Notes: generated from the letters alone by a model not told the origin. 12,358 nt of DNA from Bacteroidota bacterium (GCA_023457535.1 JAEWLN010000122.1:1-12358); one strand, 5' to 3'; shown: positions 1 to 7,825, counted from the first letter of the stretch. Numbers and translations: made by a program.

Positions 1-653
1 AGATAGGTTTCGGTGCTGAATGTTTTATCTGCACTTACCGCCGTTACTTTCGAATCTTTCTTGAGGTATCCTTGCTGCTCGAGCGTATTCTCGTTGACAC
101 GGTCCGTTCTCCATTTGCTGAATTCGACAGCCTGGATCCAGTTCACACCCACCACCGGATAATTGGCGTATGCCGGGTGGCGCAGGTAGTTGTTGGTCAT
201 CGTCTCGTTATAACCCAAGCGGTTTCTCCATACGAGCGTATCGGGAGAAGCACCTTCATAAATATTCTTGTAATTGTCCTGATCCGGCGGGAAGACGCGC
301 TTGAGCCAGTCGAGGTATTCCATATACATGAGGTTGGTCACCTCAGTTTCGTCCATATAAAAGGACTGAACGTGCTGTTGATTTGGCGAGTTGTTCCAAT
401 CGTGCATGACGTCGTCCTGAACCTTACCCATAGTAAATGTACCGCCCTCCACCATCACCAGGCCGGGACCCGTCGCCTGCTTCTTGAAGTTCGACGCGTA
501 CTGGAAACCTCCTTTTTTGTCGTTGATTTTCCAACCCGTCGCACGCGATGAGTTCTTAGAGCTGGATCCTTTGCTGCAGCTTGTCGCAGTCAATCCAAAC
601 GCTATTGCCAATGACAGTAAGAGTTTGCCAGCCATAATCTTGTTTACTTTCAT
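1..653 (-). CDS. gldJ: Gliding motility lipoprotein GldJ (N-terminal part, gene runs off the left edge)
   Basis: GldJ is an outer-membrane-associated lipoprotein needed for gliding and, in Flavobacterium, for stability of GldK and so for type IX secretion. The minus strand reads open from an ATG at 653-651 through 217 codons to the window edge; the C-terminal part is missing only because the window ends. The product begins MKVNKIMAGKLLLSLAIAFG, a lipoprotein signal with a lipobox ending ATSC, so Cys26 would be lipidated. The residues after Cys26 (SKGSSSK) carry no acidic export signal, which suggests a periplasm-facing protein. From about residue 64 a formylglycine-generating-enzyme-like (SUMF1/FGE-sulfatase) domain starts with GLVMVEGGTFTMG and continues with DETEVTN and PVVGVNWIQAVEF, as in GldJ and its paralogue GldK. 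An in-frame ATG at codon 7 is possible, but the upstream one gives a better charged N-region. The position divergent from porU supports the name. Confidence 0.93.
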   Translation of the reverse strand, partial: MKVNKIMAGKLLLSLAIAFGLTATSCSKGSSSKNSSRATGWKINDKKGGFQYASNFKKQATGPGLVMVEGGTFTMGKVQDDVMHDWNNSPNQQHVQSFYMDETEVTNLMYMEYLDWLKRVFPPDQDNYKNIYEGASPDTLVWRNRLGYNETMTNNYLRHPAYANYPVVGVNWIQAVEFSKWRTDRVNENTLEQQGYLKKDSKVTAVSADKTFSTETY

Positions 654-681
654 ACGTTTAGTAGGTAATAAATTTCGTGGC

Positions 682-711
682 GCAATATAATAATTAACCT
701 TTACATTGCAA
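682..711 (-). promoter_or_regulatory. Possible promoter of gldJ
   Basis: On the minus strand a TTG (711-709) is followed 19 bases later by TATATTGC (689-682). This partly matches the Bacteroidota pattern TTG-N17-23-TAnnTTTG: the TA and the first two Ts fit, the last two bases do not. It would place the transcript start about 25 bases upstream of the gldJ ATG. The match is imperfect, so this is a candidate only. Confidence 0.35.
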
Positions 712-864
712 CTACTTTTTTCAAATAAAATTAAAGTCGCCCTTTGTTTTCAATGATTCTATGAGCAACAACGCAAATTTAAAACAAATAGTATACAGTA
801 TCCCCTTAAATAATTATTTTTACTCCCCGGTAATATTTACGCGGCAAAGCCGTTAGTTATTCTG

Positions 865-3800
865 ATGAAAAAAATTTTAACATTCTTTTTGACACTGGTG
901 TGCGCCTGCGTCTGGTCTCAGCACCGCGGTACCGCTACGCTGACGTGGACTGACGGTACAGAAGCGATGTTTGGCGAGCGCAAAGTAACCATCCCGCAAT
1001 TCGAGCCTGAACATTTTGACTATAACGCCAGTAAAAAAGAAATTCAATACAGGTTGCGCATCCCGCTGACCGCCCGCATCGATGAACATTCGCTCCAAAT
1101 CACGAATGTGGTCCTGGAAAGCGTATCGGCGGCACAGCTGGGCGAACTATCGGTTGCGGCCATCCCCAACAAAATCATCGGAAAGATAGAAAACCGGCAG
1201 GCGCGCGACAAAATATCGGCACTGCTCACCATTACTCCTATAATAAAGGACGCATCGGGATACAAAAGGGTCAAATCGTTTGCGTATTCTTTCAACGCCA
1301 GTACGGCGCGCGTGACATCGGCCAATGCGCCCAATGTGATCACCAGCTCGGTGTTGGCTTCAGGGGAATGGTTCCGGTTTTACGTGGTCAAGTCCGGCGT
1401 GTACCTGATCAACAAAGTGTTTTTGCAACAGCTTGGGATCAACCCGAACATCATCGATCCGCGCAAAATCAAAATCTACGGCCATGGCGGACGAATGGTT
1501 CCCCTGGCCAACAGCACACCTTATCCCGATGATCTCATCGAGAATGCCATCCAGGTTTCCGGCGAAAGCGACGGATTCTTCCACGACAACGACTATGTGC
1601 TGTTCTATGCCGAAGGGGTCGACAACTGGAACGAAGAAAGCCAGACGCACAACAACCTGTACGCGGACAAGTCCTATTATTACATCAACGTCCAAGGCGC
1701 AGACGGCAAACGCATCCAACCCATGCCGCAACCTTCAGCGACGGGTACGCCGATTACCGCCTTTGACGACCGCCAGTATTACGAAAAAGACCTTGTCAAC
1801 CTGGTGCGTTTGGGCCGCAGGTGGTTTGGAGAGGAATTCGACATGACCAACGAGCAGCAGTTCACGCTCAGCATGCCCAACATCGTCACGACTGAACCGG
1901 CCAGCCTGACCGTTACCACAGGAAGCGTTTCGCAGGCGACCACCAGTTTCAAGATCGAAGTCAACGGCCAGCTTGCGGGCAATGCGTCGATGAGTGGCAT
2001 CAGCGGGGAACGGTATGCGTCCGACGGCGCTTTGTCGACCAACATTGCCGCTGCCGAGAATTTTACGGTCAAGCTCACCTATAATAACAGTGGGGTGCCG
2101 AATTCGAAGGGTTACCTCGATTACATCGTGATCCGCGCCAAGCGGTTTTTGCGCGGTTACGGCAAGCAGTTCCGGTTCCAGTATGATTTGTCGGCCTCGA
2201 CCATTGGCGTGGGCGAGTACCAGTTATCCAACGCAGGCGGCATCAATCAGGTTTGGGATATTACCGATATCTACAACGTTACCAAGGCAGAGAATCCGGG
2301 CCAGCAAAATTTTGCGTTCAAAGCCGATTTTGGCCAGTTGCGCAAATACGTCGCCATTGATTTCAACGACCTTTATTTTCCACTGCCCGACGTCCAGCCG
2401 CGCGTGATCAACCAAAACCTCAAAGGCACGATTTTCCAGAATGCGCAGGGACAAATGCAGGATGTGGATTACCTGATCGTTTCCCCGTCGGTATTTACGC
2501 CGCAAGCCGAGAAACTCGCCAACTTCCATCGGAATTATTCCGGACTCAATGTAAAAGTGGTGTCGCTCGAAAGCATCTATCAGGAATTTTCATCGGGGAA
2601 ACAGGACATTGGCGCGATCCGCAATTTTGTCCGGTACGTTTACAACAACGCCCCCAACGGCAGCAAGGTGAAATACCTCAATTTGTTTGGCGATGCGTCG
2701 TTCGATTTTAAAAACCGCGTTTCGATTTTTTCCAATTGGGTGCCGATTTACCACTCGCTGTACAGCTTTTCGATCGACCGCGAGGGTTTTGCCTCGGACG
2801 ATTTCTTTGCCATGATGGATAGTGACGAAGGTTACATGGATCCCGGCGGACGTGGCGAGCCCGATATTGCCGTGGGCCGCATGATCGTGAGTTCAAACCA
2901 ACAGGCCGATGAGATGGTCAACAAAGTGATCGATTACCACGATTTGCGCTCTTACGGGAACTGGCGCAACAACTATGTGTGTATCGCCGATGATCCGCAG
3001 CCCAACTCGGCCGACAATCAATTGCAATACCGCCAGAACAAACTCGCCGATCGCATCGTACAGGAAAAACCGTTCATCAATGTCACGAAGATCCTGACCG
3101 ATTCGTACCAGCAAATCACCACTTCCGGCGGCTATCGGTATCCCAAGGCGCGACAGGATATTTTCAACGCTTTTGAGAAAGGCGCGCTCGTGTTCAATTA
3201 TCTCGGACACGGCGGCGAGGACGGCCTGGCCCAGGAACGCATTTTTGAAAAAGCCGATGGCCAGAACATGAACAACCGTTTCAAATACCCGTTGTTTGTG
3301 ACCATTACGTGTGAATTTTCGCGATTTGACAATCCTTTCCGACCTACTGCCGGCGAATATACCTACCTTAATCCGCGTGGCGGCGCCATTTCGATGATCA
3401 CTACGATTCGCGCCATTTTACAGGGAACCGGACAAACGTTCAACGATTTGTTGTCGGAATATCTGTTTTCGTACGGATCGAACCAGTACGTATCGATCGC
3501 AGAGGCGCTCCGACTGGCCAAAAACGCATCGAGCCAGCAAACCAGCATTGTTTTTTATCTGGGCGATCCGGCGCTGATGCTCGCCATCCCAAAGCCCAAC
3601 ATCCGCCTGACGGAAGTCAATGACGTGCCTGTCTCCGGCGCAATCGATGACCTCAAGGCATTGTCCTATGTCAAACTCGAAGGCGAAGTGCTCGACGAGG
3701 CGAACAACCCGCTGACCAATTACAACGGCGAACTGGCCATTCAGATTTTCGACAAGCAAATCACGCGCACCACGCTGCGCAACGACCAGGCCGACGCGCT

Positions 3801-4701
3801 CACAGACAACGGAATAGCGCCCGTCATGCCGTTTGTAACCCTTGGAGAAACGATTTTCCGGGGCAATGCGAGCGTGACCAACGGAAAGTTTGAATTCGGG
3901 TTTGTGGTTCCGCGCGACATCACCATCAACGTGGCGCCCGGACGCGCGAGCTTCTACAGCAAACGTGGTCAGGTGCTGCTCGACAAGACCGGCCTGGATA
4001 CCACGATCAAAGTGGGCGGCATCAACGCCAACGCCCCGGCGGACAATACCGGCCCGACGGTTCGTTTGTATATGAACGACACCAACTTCGTATCGGGCGG
4101 CATCACCAACCAGAACCCGCTGTTCCTTGCGTTTTTGGAGGACGAAAACGGGATCAATACGGCCAGTGGCATCGGGCATGACATCGTGGCGATTTTGGAT
4201 GGCGATGAAAGCAATCCATACAAACTCAATGATTATTACGAGACCGAGCTTGACAATTACAAGAAGGGCAAGGTCAATTATCCGTTCCGGAATCTGGCGC
4301 TCGGGCTGCATACGATCAAGTTCATGGCGTGGGACGTATACAACAATCTGGTCACGGCAGAAATCACGTTTATTGTCGTGGGCGACGATTCGATTACGAT
4401 CAGCAACGTGCTCAACTATCCGAATCCGTTTGTGAATTACACCCAATTCTGGTTCACGCACAACAAACCATTTGAACCGCTCGAAGTGCAGGTACAGATC
4501 CTGACCATTACGGGCAAGGTTGTCTGGACGCGCAACCAGACCGTCACCACCGATGGCTTCCTTTCACGCGAGGTCAGTTGGGACGGCAAGGACGATTTTG
4601 GAGACAAAGTCGGAAAAGGCGTTTACGTTTACAAGCTGACGGTCAAGTCGATGGTCAGCAACACCAAGACGCACAAATACGAGAAACTTGTAATCCTTTA
4701 A
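865..4701 (+). CDS. porU: Type IX secretion system C-terminal signal peptidase PorU (C25-family)
   Basis: PorU is the cell-surface sortase-like cysteine peptidase that removes the C-terminal sorting domain of type IX cargo and helps link cargo to lipopolysaccharide. The 1278-residue protein starts with a signal peptide (MKKILTFFLTLVCACVWS, probable cut before Gln19). A long beta-rich N-terminal region follows, then a gingipain-like C25 domain at about residues 533-910. The catalytic pair is visible: His782 in NYLGHGGEDG and Cys816 in VTITCEFSRF. The domain ends near YLGDPALMLAIP. Residues from about 1184 (NYPNPF) to the end form an FlgD/Ig-like C-terminal domain of the type IX class, which PorU is known to retain. 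The ATG at 865 gives a complete signal peptide. porV lies 38 bases downstream, matching the known PorU-PorV partnership. Upstream, TATTTTTA (815-822) is only a weak -7 match without a matching TTG. A 5-base-pair hairpin (841-853) sits just before the start. Confidence 0.95.
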   Translation: MKKILTFFLTLVCACVWSQHRGTATLTWTDGTEAMFGERKVTIPQFEPEHFDYNASKKEIQYRLRIPLTARIDEHSLQITNVVLESVSAAQLGELSVAAIPNKIIGKIENRQARDKISALLTITPIIKDASGYKRVKSFAYSFNASTARVTSANAPNVITSSVLASGEWFRFYVVKSGVYLINKVFLQQLGINPNIIDPRKIKIYGHGGRMVPLANSTPYPDDLIENAIQVSGESDGFFHDNDYVLFYAEGVDNWNEESQTHNNLYADKSYYYINVQGADGKRIQPMPQPSATGTPITAFDDRQYYEKDLVNLVRLGRRWFGEEFDMTNEQQFTLSMPNIVTTEPASLTVTTGSVSQATTSFKIEVNGQLAGNASMSGISGERYASDGALSTNIAAAENFTVKLTYNNSGVPNSKGYLDYIVIRAKRFLRGYGKQFRFQYDLSASTIGVGEYQLSNAGGINQVWDITDIYNVTKAENPGQQNFAFKADFGQLRKYVAIDFNDLYFPLPDVQPRVINQNLKGTIFQNAQGQMQDVDYLIVSPSVFTPQAEKLANFHRNYSGLNVKVVSLESIYQEFSSGKQDIGAIRNFVRYVYNNAPNGSKVKYLNLFGDASFDFKNRVSIFSNWVPIYHSLYSFSIDREGFASDDFFAMMDSDEGYMDPGGRGEPDIAVGRMIVSSNQQADEMVNKVIDYHDLRSYGNWRNNYVCIADDPQPNSADNQLQYRQNKLADRIVQEKPFINVTKILTDSYQQITTSGGYRYPKARQDIFNAFEKGALVFNYLGHGGEDGLAQERIFEKADGQNMNNRFKYPLFVTITCEFSRFDNPFRPTAGEYTYLNPRGGAISMITTIRAILQGTGQTFNDLLSEYLFSYGSNQYVSIAEALRLAKNASSQQTSIVFYLGDPALMLAIPKPNIRLTEVNDVPVSGAIDDLKALSYVKLEGEVLDEANNPLTNYNGELAIQIFDKQITRTTLRNDQADALTDNGIAPVMPFVTLGETIFRGNASVTNGKFEFGFVVPRDITINVAPGRASFYSKRGQVLLDKTGLDTTIKVGGINANAPADNTGPTVRLYMNDTNFVSGGITNQNPLFLAFLEDENGINTASGIGHDIVAILDGDESNPYKLNDYYETELDNYKKGKVNYPFRNLALGLHTIKFMAWDVYNNLVTAEITFIVVGDDSITISNVLNYPNPFVNYTQFWFTHNKPFEPLEVQVQILTITGKVVWTRNQTVTTDGFLSREVSWDGKDDFGDKVGKGVYVYKLTVKSMVSNTKTHKYEKLVIL

Positions 4702-4717
4702 GAAAATACTATATTTG
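4688..4717 (+). promoter_or_regulatory. Promoter of porV, overlapping the 3' end of porU
   Basis: TTG at 4688-4690, a 19-base spacer and TATATTTG at 4710-4717 match the Bacteroidota housekeeping promoter (TTG-N17-23-TAnnTTTG) exactly. The -33 element lies inside the last codons of porU and the -7 element just after its stop. Transcription would start near 4722-4725, giving porV a leader of under 20 bases. This suggests porV can be expressed independently of porU. It is a sequence match only. Confidence 0.7.
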
Positions 4718-4739
4718 TCCAATTATTTAAATTTTCAGA

Positions 4740-5939
4740 ATGAAAAAAATTGCAGTTTTACTTTTTTGTTTATTCGCCGTGCAGTTCTCCCGCGCCCAGG
4801 AAGACGGTAACCGCGTGATCACGACAGGTGTCCCGTTCTTGCTTATCGCCGCCGACGCGCGTTCTGCGAGTATGGGCGACCAGGGTGTAGCCACTTCTCC
4901 GGACGCTTTTTCCCAGCAATACAATCCGGCCAAATATGCGTTTGCGGGTGATAAATTTGGTGGCGCGATCAGCTACACGCCTTACCTCACGGACATTGTC
5001 AACGATATTTCACTGGCCCAGCTCAATTTTTACAACAGATTCAACGACCGTATGGCTTTTGCAGCCAGCTTGCGTTACTTTGGTCTGGGAGAAATCGAGT
5101 TGCGCAAAACTTACGAAGAGACGCCACGCATCGTTAAACCAAACGAAATGGCGCTCGATGTGTCTTATTCCCTTAAATTAAGCGAGCAATTTGCAATGGC
5201 GGTCGCGGGTCGCTATATCCGGTCTGCACTTAAAATTCCCGATGAGACCGGCGATGCCAAACCGGCGAACTCTTTTGCTGTAGACGTGGCGGGTTACTAT
5301 CAATCGGAAGAAATCGCGTTCAACGAATTCAACGGGAAGTACAAGTTGGGTTTCAACTTTCAGAACCTCGGCCCAAAGATCAGTTACGCCAGTGATGACA
5401 ACGATAACAACGCGAACTTTTTGCCGGCCAACATGAGATTGGGCGGTGCTTTTGACTTCATCCTCGACGATTACAACAAAGTATCACTCAACGCCGAAGT
5501 CAATAAACTGCTCGTTCCGACGCCACAGGAAATCGAATACGTCGACCTGGACGGCAATGGCGAAATCAGCGACACCGAACGCGCTGCGGCCCGAAATAAA
5601 AACATCCAGGATTACCAAGGCATCAGCTGGACTTCCGGGATTTTCCAATCATTTGGCGATGCACCTGACGGATTCAGCGAAGAACTCAAAGAATTCACAT
5701 GGGCATTGGGTGCGGAATACATGTACCAGGATTCATTTGGTTTCCGATTGGGGTACTTCAACGAAAGCGCCGTCAAAGGCGCCCGACGTTTCTTTGCACT
5801 CGGCGCAGGTTTTAAGTACAACATCGTAAAAGTCGACGTGTCGTATCTGTTCTCTGCATCTAAAGTCAAAAATCCGCTCGAGAACACCTTGCGTTTCTCG
5901 CTCAGTTTTGCGTTCGGAGACAAATATGACGAATATTAG
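4740..5939 (+). CDS. porV: Type IX secretion outer-membrane protein PorV (LptO)
   Basis: PorV is an outer-membrane beta-barrel of the FadL-like type. It receives type IX cargo at the SprA translocon and delivers it to PorU, forming part of the attachment complex. The 399-residue product has a signal peptide (MKKIAVLLFCLFAVQFSRA, likely cut before Gln20). It is followed by the family signature ADARSASMGDQGVATSPDAF and many alternating-hydrophobic strand segments, and it ends in LRFSLSFAFGDKYDEY, consistent with a terminal barrel strand. The length is typical. An insertion at residues 269-280 (DLDGNGEISDTE) is a textbook EF-hand calcium loop, followed by a charged stretch (RAAARNKN); from barrel logic it should sit in a loop, but which side of the membrane is not visible from sequence. 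The gene directly follows porU, has its own consensus promoter and is closed by a strong terminator. Confidence 0.95.
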   Translation: MKKIAVLLFCLFAVQFSRAQEDGNRVITTGVPFLLIAADARSASMGDQGVATSPDAFSQQYNPAKYAFAGDKFGGAISYTPYLTDIVNDISLAQLNFYNRFNDRMAFAASLRYFGLGEIELRKTYEETPRIVKPNEMALDVSYSLKLSEQFAMAVAGRYIRSALKIPDETGDAKPANSFAVDVAGYYQSEEIAFNEFNGKYKLGFNFQNLGPKISYASDDNDNNANFLPANMRLGGAFDFILDDYNKVSLNAEVNKLLVPTPQEIEYVDLDGNGEISDTERAAARNKNIQDYQGISWTSGIFQSFGDAPDGFSEELKEFTWALGAEYMYQDSFGFRLGYFNESAVKGARRFFALGAGFKYNIVKVDVSYLFSASKVKNPLENTLRFSLSFAFGDKYDEY

Positions 5940-5961
5940 AATTATTTAAACCCATACCAAG

Positions 5962-5996
5962 AATCCAAATTTCCCCGTGAGATTTGGATTTTTTTT
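5962..5996 (+). terminator. Rho-independent terminator after porV
   Basis: AATCCAAAT (5962-5970) pairs perfectly with ATTTGGATT (5982-5990). The stem can extend inward by T-G, T-A and C-G pairs to 12 base pairs with a 5-base loop. A run of eight T residues (5989-5996) follows. It closes the porU-porV unit only 12 bases before the cdd start codon. Confidence 0.88.
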
Positions 5997-6008
5997 CCCT
6001 TATAAGCA

Positions 6009-6491
6009 ATGAACGAAATCACGATACAAACCAAATTCTCGGTTTTTGAGAATATCAGCGAACTGCCTGCCGACATCCAACAGTTAATGGCAAAAGCAGT
6101 TGACATCCGCAAAAAGGCGTACGCGCCGTATTCAAAATTCCGCGTCGGGGCAGCACTGTTGCTCGACAATGACCAGACGGTGCTCGGCTCCAATCAGGAA
6201 AACGCTGCCTTCCCGTCCGGATTGTGTGCCGAACGCACGGCCATCTTCCATGCCGGGGCCAATTATCCCGATGCAAAAATTGTCAAAATGGCGATCTCGG
6301 CCGCATCGGACACCAACACGACCACTGCCCCTATCCCGCCGTGCGGTGCCTGCAGGCAGTCGATTGCCGAATACGAATTTCGCCAGGATCGTCCGATCGA
6401 GATCTATTTTATGGGTGAGACCGGCGTGATTTACAAATCGGATTCGCTCAAGAATTTGCTGCCGCTTACCTTTGACAAAAATTTCTTGTAA
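6009..6491 (+). CDS. cdd: Cytidine deaminase
   Basis: This enzyme hydrolytically deaminates cytidine and deoxycytidine to uridine and deoxyuridine in pyrimidine salvage, in the cytoplasm. The 160-residue protein carries the zinc-dependent deaminase signature. Cys73-Ala-Glu75 (in GLCAERTAIFHAG) gives one zinc ligand and the catalytic glutamate, and Pro-Cys112-Gly-Ala-Cys115-Arg-Gln gives the other two ligands. Three cysteine ligands (CAE, not HAE) mark the short, homotetrameric type, and the length fits. Substrate-side residues AYAPYSKFRVGAAL near residues 37-50 and the FPSGLCAER segment are as in the family. The start ATG at 6009 lies only 12 bases beyond the T-run of the porV terminator, and I see no consensus promoter in front of it. 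Expression may therefore depend on read-through or on a promoter I cannot recognise. No functional tie to the neighbouring secretion or pyruvate dehydrogenase genes is evident. Confidence 0.93.
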   Translation: MNEITIQTKFSVFENISELPADIQQLMAKAVDIRKKAYAPYSKFRVGAALLLDNDQTVLGSNQENAAFPSGLCAERTAIFHAGANYPDAKIVKMAISAASDTNTTTAPIPPCGACRQSIAEYEFRQDRPIEIYFMGETGVIYKSDSLKNLLPLTFDKNFL

Positions 6492-6723
6492 GCCCGATTT
6501 TGAAAATTTGCTTATTTATAGATTTTCTGTAAGTGGGTTAGCGTTGAGAATGATATCTTAGCGCCAGGGAAGGGGACGTTGAAAGTATACCCCAACGAAA
6601 TAAAAAGGGCATTCGATTATAGAAAATCTGTACTTTTTGTTAAAGTTTTCCAACCCGGTTTAGCGTTTTGACGCACAAGTCACGGCCTGCCCCATCGCGT
6701 ACAATTTTTTGAAATTTACAGTT

Positions 6724-6752
6724 TTATTTCCGCGCAAGAATCGCTACTTTTG
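6724..6752 (+). promoter_or_regulatory. Promoter of pdhA-pdhC
   Basis: TACTTTTG at 6745-6752 is a full match to the Bacteroidota -7 element TAnnTTTG. The -33 position is not a perfect TTG; TTA at 6724-6726 with an 18-base spacer is the nearest candidate, within a T-rich tract. Transcription should begin near 6757-6760, giving a leader of about 60 bases before the pdhA start. Confidence 0.6.
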
Positions 6753-6758
6753 CTTGTC

Positions 6759-6786
6759 GCAAATTGGCGTGAGGAAACCGTTTTGC
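6759..6786 (+). promoter_or_regulatory. Hairpin at the predicted 5' end of the pdhA transcript
   Basis: GCAAATTGG (6759-6767) can pair with CCGTTTTGC (6778-6786), with one T-T mismatch and one G-U wobble, around a 10-base loop. It starts almost exactly where the promoter predicts the transcript to begin. It might stabilise the mRNA or bind a regulator; there is no T-run after it, so it is not a terminator. The function is unknown. Confidence 0.35.
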
Positions 6787-6821
6787 GTGGTATCAAATAA
6801 CGTAGCTGAAAAATAACACCA

Positions 6822-7820
6822 ATGAAAGAAGTAACAAGAGAAGTTTATTTGAAATGGTATGAGGAAATGCTGTTTTGGAGAAAATTTGAAGACAAGCTAG
6901 CCGCGCTCTACATCCAGCAAAAAGTAAGGGGGTTCCTTCACCTGTATAACGGTCAGGAAGCCGTTCTCGCAGGCGCCCTACATGCGATGGACCTGTCCAA
7001 AGACAAAATGATTACCGCCTATAGAAACCACGTTCAGCCTATCGGGATGGGTGTGGATCCGAAGGCCGTCATGGCCGAATTGCTTGGAAAAGTCACCGGA
7101 ACGTCCAAAGGAATGGGCGGATCGATGCACATTTTTTCCAAAGAGCACGGGTTTTACGGCGGACACGGCATCGTCGGGGCGCAAATCCCGGTAGGTGCCG
7201 GAATTGCGTTTGCAGACAAATACTTCGGGCGCGACGGCGTGACGCTGACCTATTTTGGCGACGGTGCCGCACGTCAGGGCTCACTGCACGAGGCGTTCAA
7301 CATGGCCATGCTGTGGAAATTGCCGGTGGTGTTCATCGTCGAAAACAACGGCTACGCGATGGGAACATCGGTCGAAAGGACTGCCAATCACACCGACATC
7401 TGGAAACTTGGTCTGGGCTATGAAATGCCCTGCGGACCGGTTGACGGCATGAATCCTGTAAAGGTCGCCGAGGCGATGGACGAAGCAATCCAGCGCGCAC
7501 GTCGTGGCGACGGGCCGACGTTCCTTGAAATGAAAACGTACCGTTACCGCGGCCACTCGATGTCCGATGCGCAACTCTACCGCACCAAGGAGGAGGTCGA
7601 GGAATACAAAAAAATCGACCCGATCACACAGGTCCTTGACATCATCAAAGAGAACAAATACGCGAGCGAAGCAGAAATCGAAGCGATGGACGAGCGCGTG
7701 AAAAACCTCGTCGACGAATGTGAAAAATTCGCTGAAGAATCTCCTTTCCCTGAAGCGCAGCAATTGTACGATGTCGTTTACGAACAAGAAAATTATCCAT
7801 TCATCCCTCACAGACTTTAA
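6822..7820 (+). CDS. pdhA: Pyruvate dehydrogenase E1 component, alpha subunit
   Basis: This is the thiamine-diphosphate-dependent subunit that, with E1-beta, decarboxylates pyruvate and passes the acetyl group to lipoyl-E2, linking glycolysis to acetyl-CoA in the cytoplasm. The 332-residue product shows the thiamine-diphosphate motif: Gly146-Asp147-Gly148, then 26 residues, then Asn175-Asn176 (GDGAARQGS ... ENNGYAMGT). It also shows FWRKFEDKLAALY and GFLHLYNGQEA near the N-terminus, GKGMG-like GTSKGMGGSMHIF, and the loop YRYRGHSMSD near residue 240. Size and order are normal for a heterotetrameric E1-alpha. A branched-chain E1-alpha is the alternative, but the immediate coupling to a two-lipoyl-domain E2 favours pyruvate dehydrogenase. 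The pdhC start lies 5 bases past the stop, so the two are co-transcribed and probably translationally coupled. No E1-beta gene is next to it. The ATG is preceded by an A-rich leader without a Shine-Dalgarno sequence, as usual in this phylum. Confidence 0.94.
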   Translation: MKEVTREVYLKWYEEMLFWRKFEDKLAALYIQQKVRGFLHLYNGQEAVLAGALHAMDLSKDKMITAYRNHVQPIGMGVDPKAVMAELLGKVTGTSKGMGGSMHIFSKEHGFYGGHGIVGAQIPVGAGIAFADKYFGRDGVTLTYFGDGAARQGSLHEAFNMAMLWKLPVVFIVENNGYAMGTSVERTANHTDIWKLGLGYEMPCGPVDGMNPVKVAEAMDEAIQRARRGDGPTFLEMKTYRYRGHSMSDAQLYRTKEEVEEYKKIDPITQVLDIIKENKYASEAEIEAMDERVKNLVDECEKFAEESPFPEAQQLYDVVYEQENYPFIPHRL

Positions 7821-7825
7821 CCGAT

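Larger units (their letters stand above)
6492..6821. other. Non-coding gap between cdd and pdhA
   Basis: There is no convincing gene in these 330 bases on either strand. No clean terminator for cdd is visible. The gap contains the sequence TATAGA-NNN-TCTGTA twice (6517-6531 with TTT in the middle, 6618-6632 with AAA) and TTAGCG three times (6538, 6558, 6660). A weak hairpin CGTTG/CAACG lies in its middle part. The right end holds the pdhA promoter and leader. The repeated pieces may be debris of an old repeat; no function is evident. Confidence 0.5.

Noticed and set aside
72..690. Two plus-strand open frames opposite gldJ
   Set aside because: They lie antisense to gldJ, whose translation matches a known family over its full visible length. 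The products show no domain or signal.
865..918. PorU as a lipoprotein, because of VCAC near residues 12-15
   Set aside because: The residue two places before the cysteine is another Cys, unlike a normal lipobox. A standard cut before Gln19 fits better and matches the family.
3418..4461. A 347-codon minus-strand open frame inside porU
   Set aside because: Its length comes from the GC-rich codon use of porU on the opposite strand. The product is rich in Arg, Val and His with no recognisable domain, and it has no promoter or neighbours.
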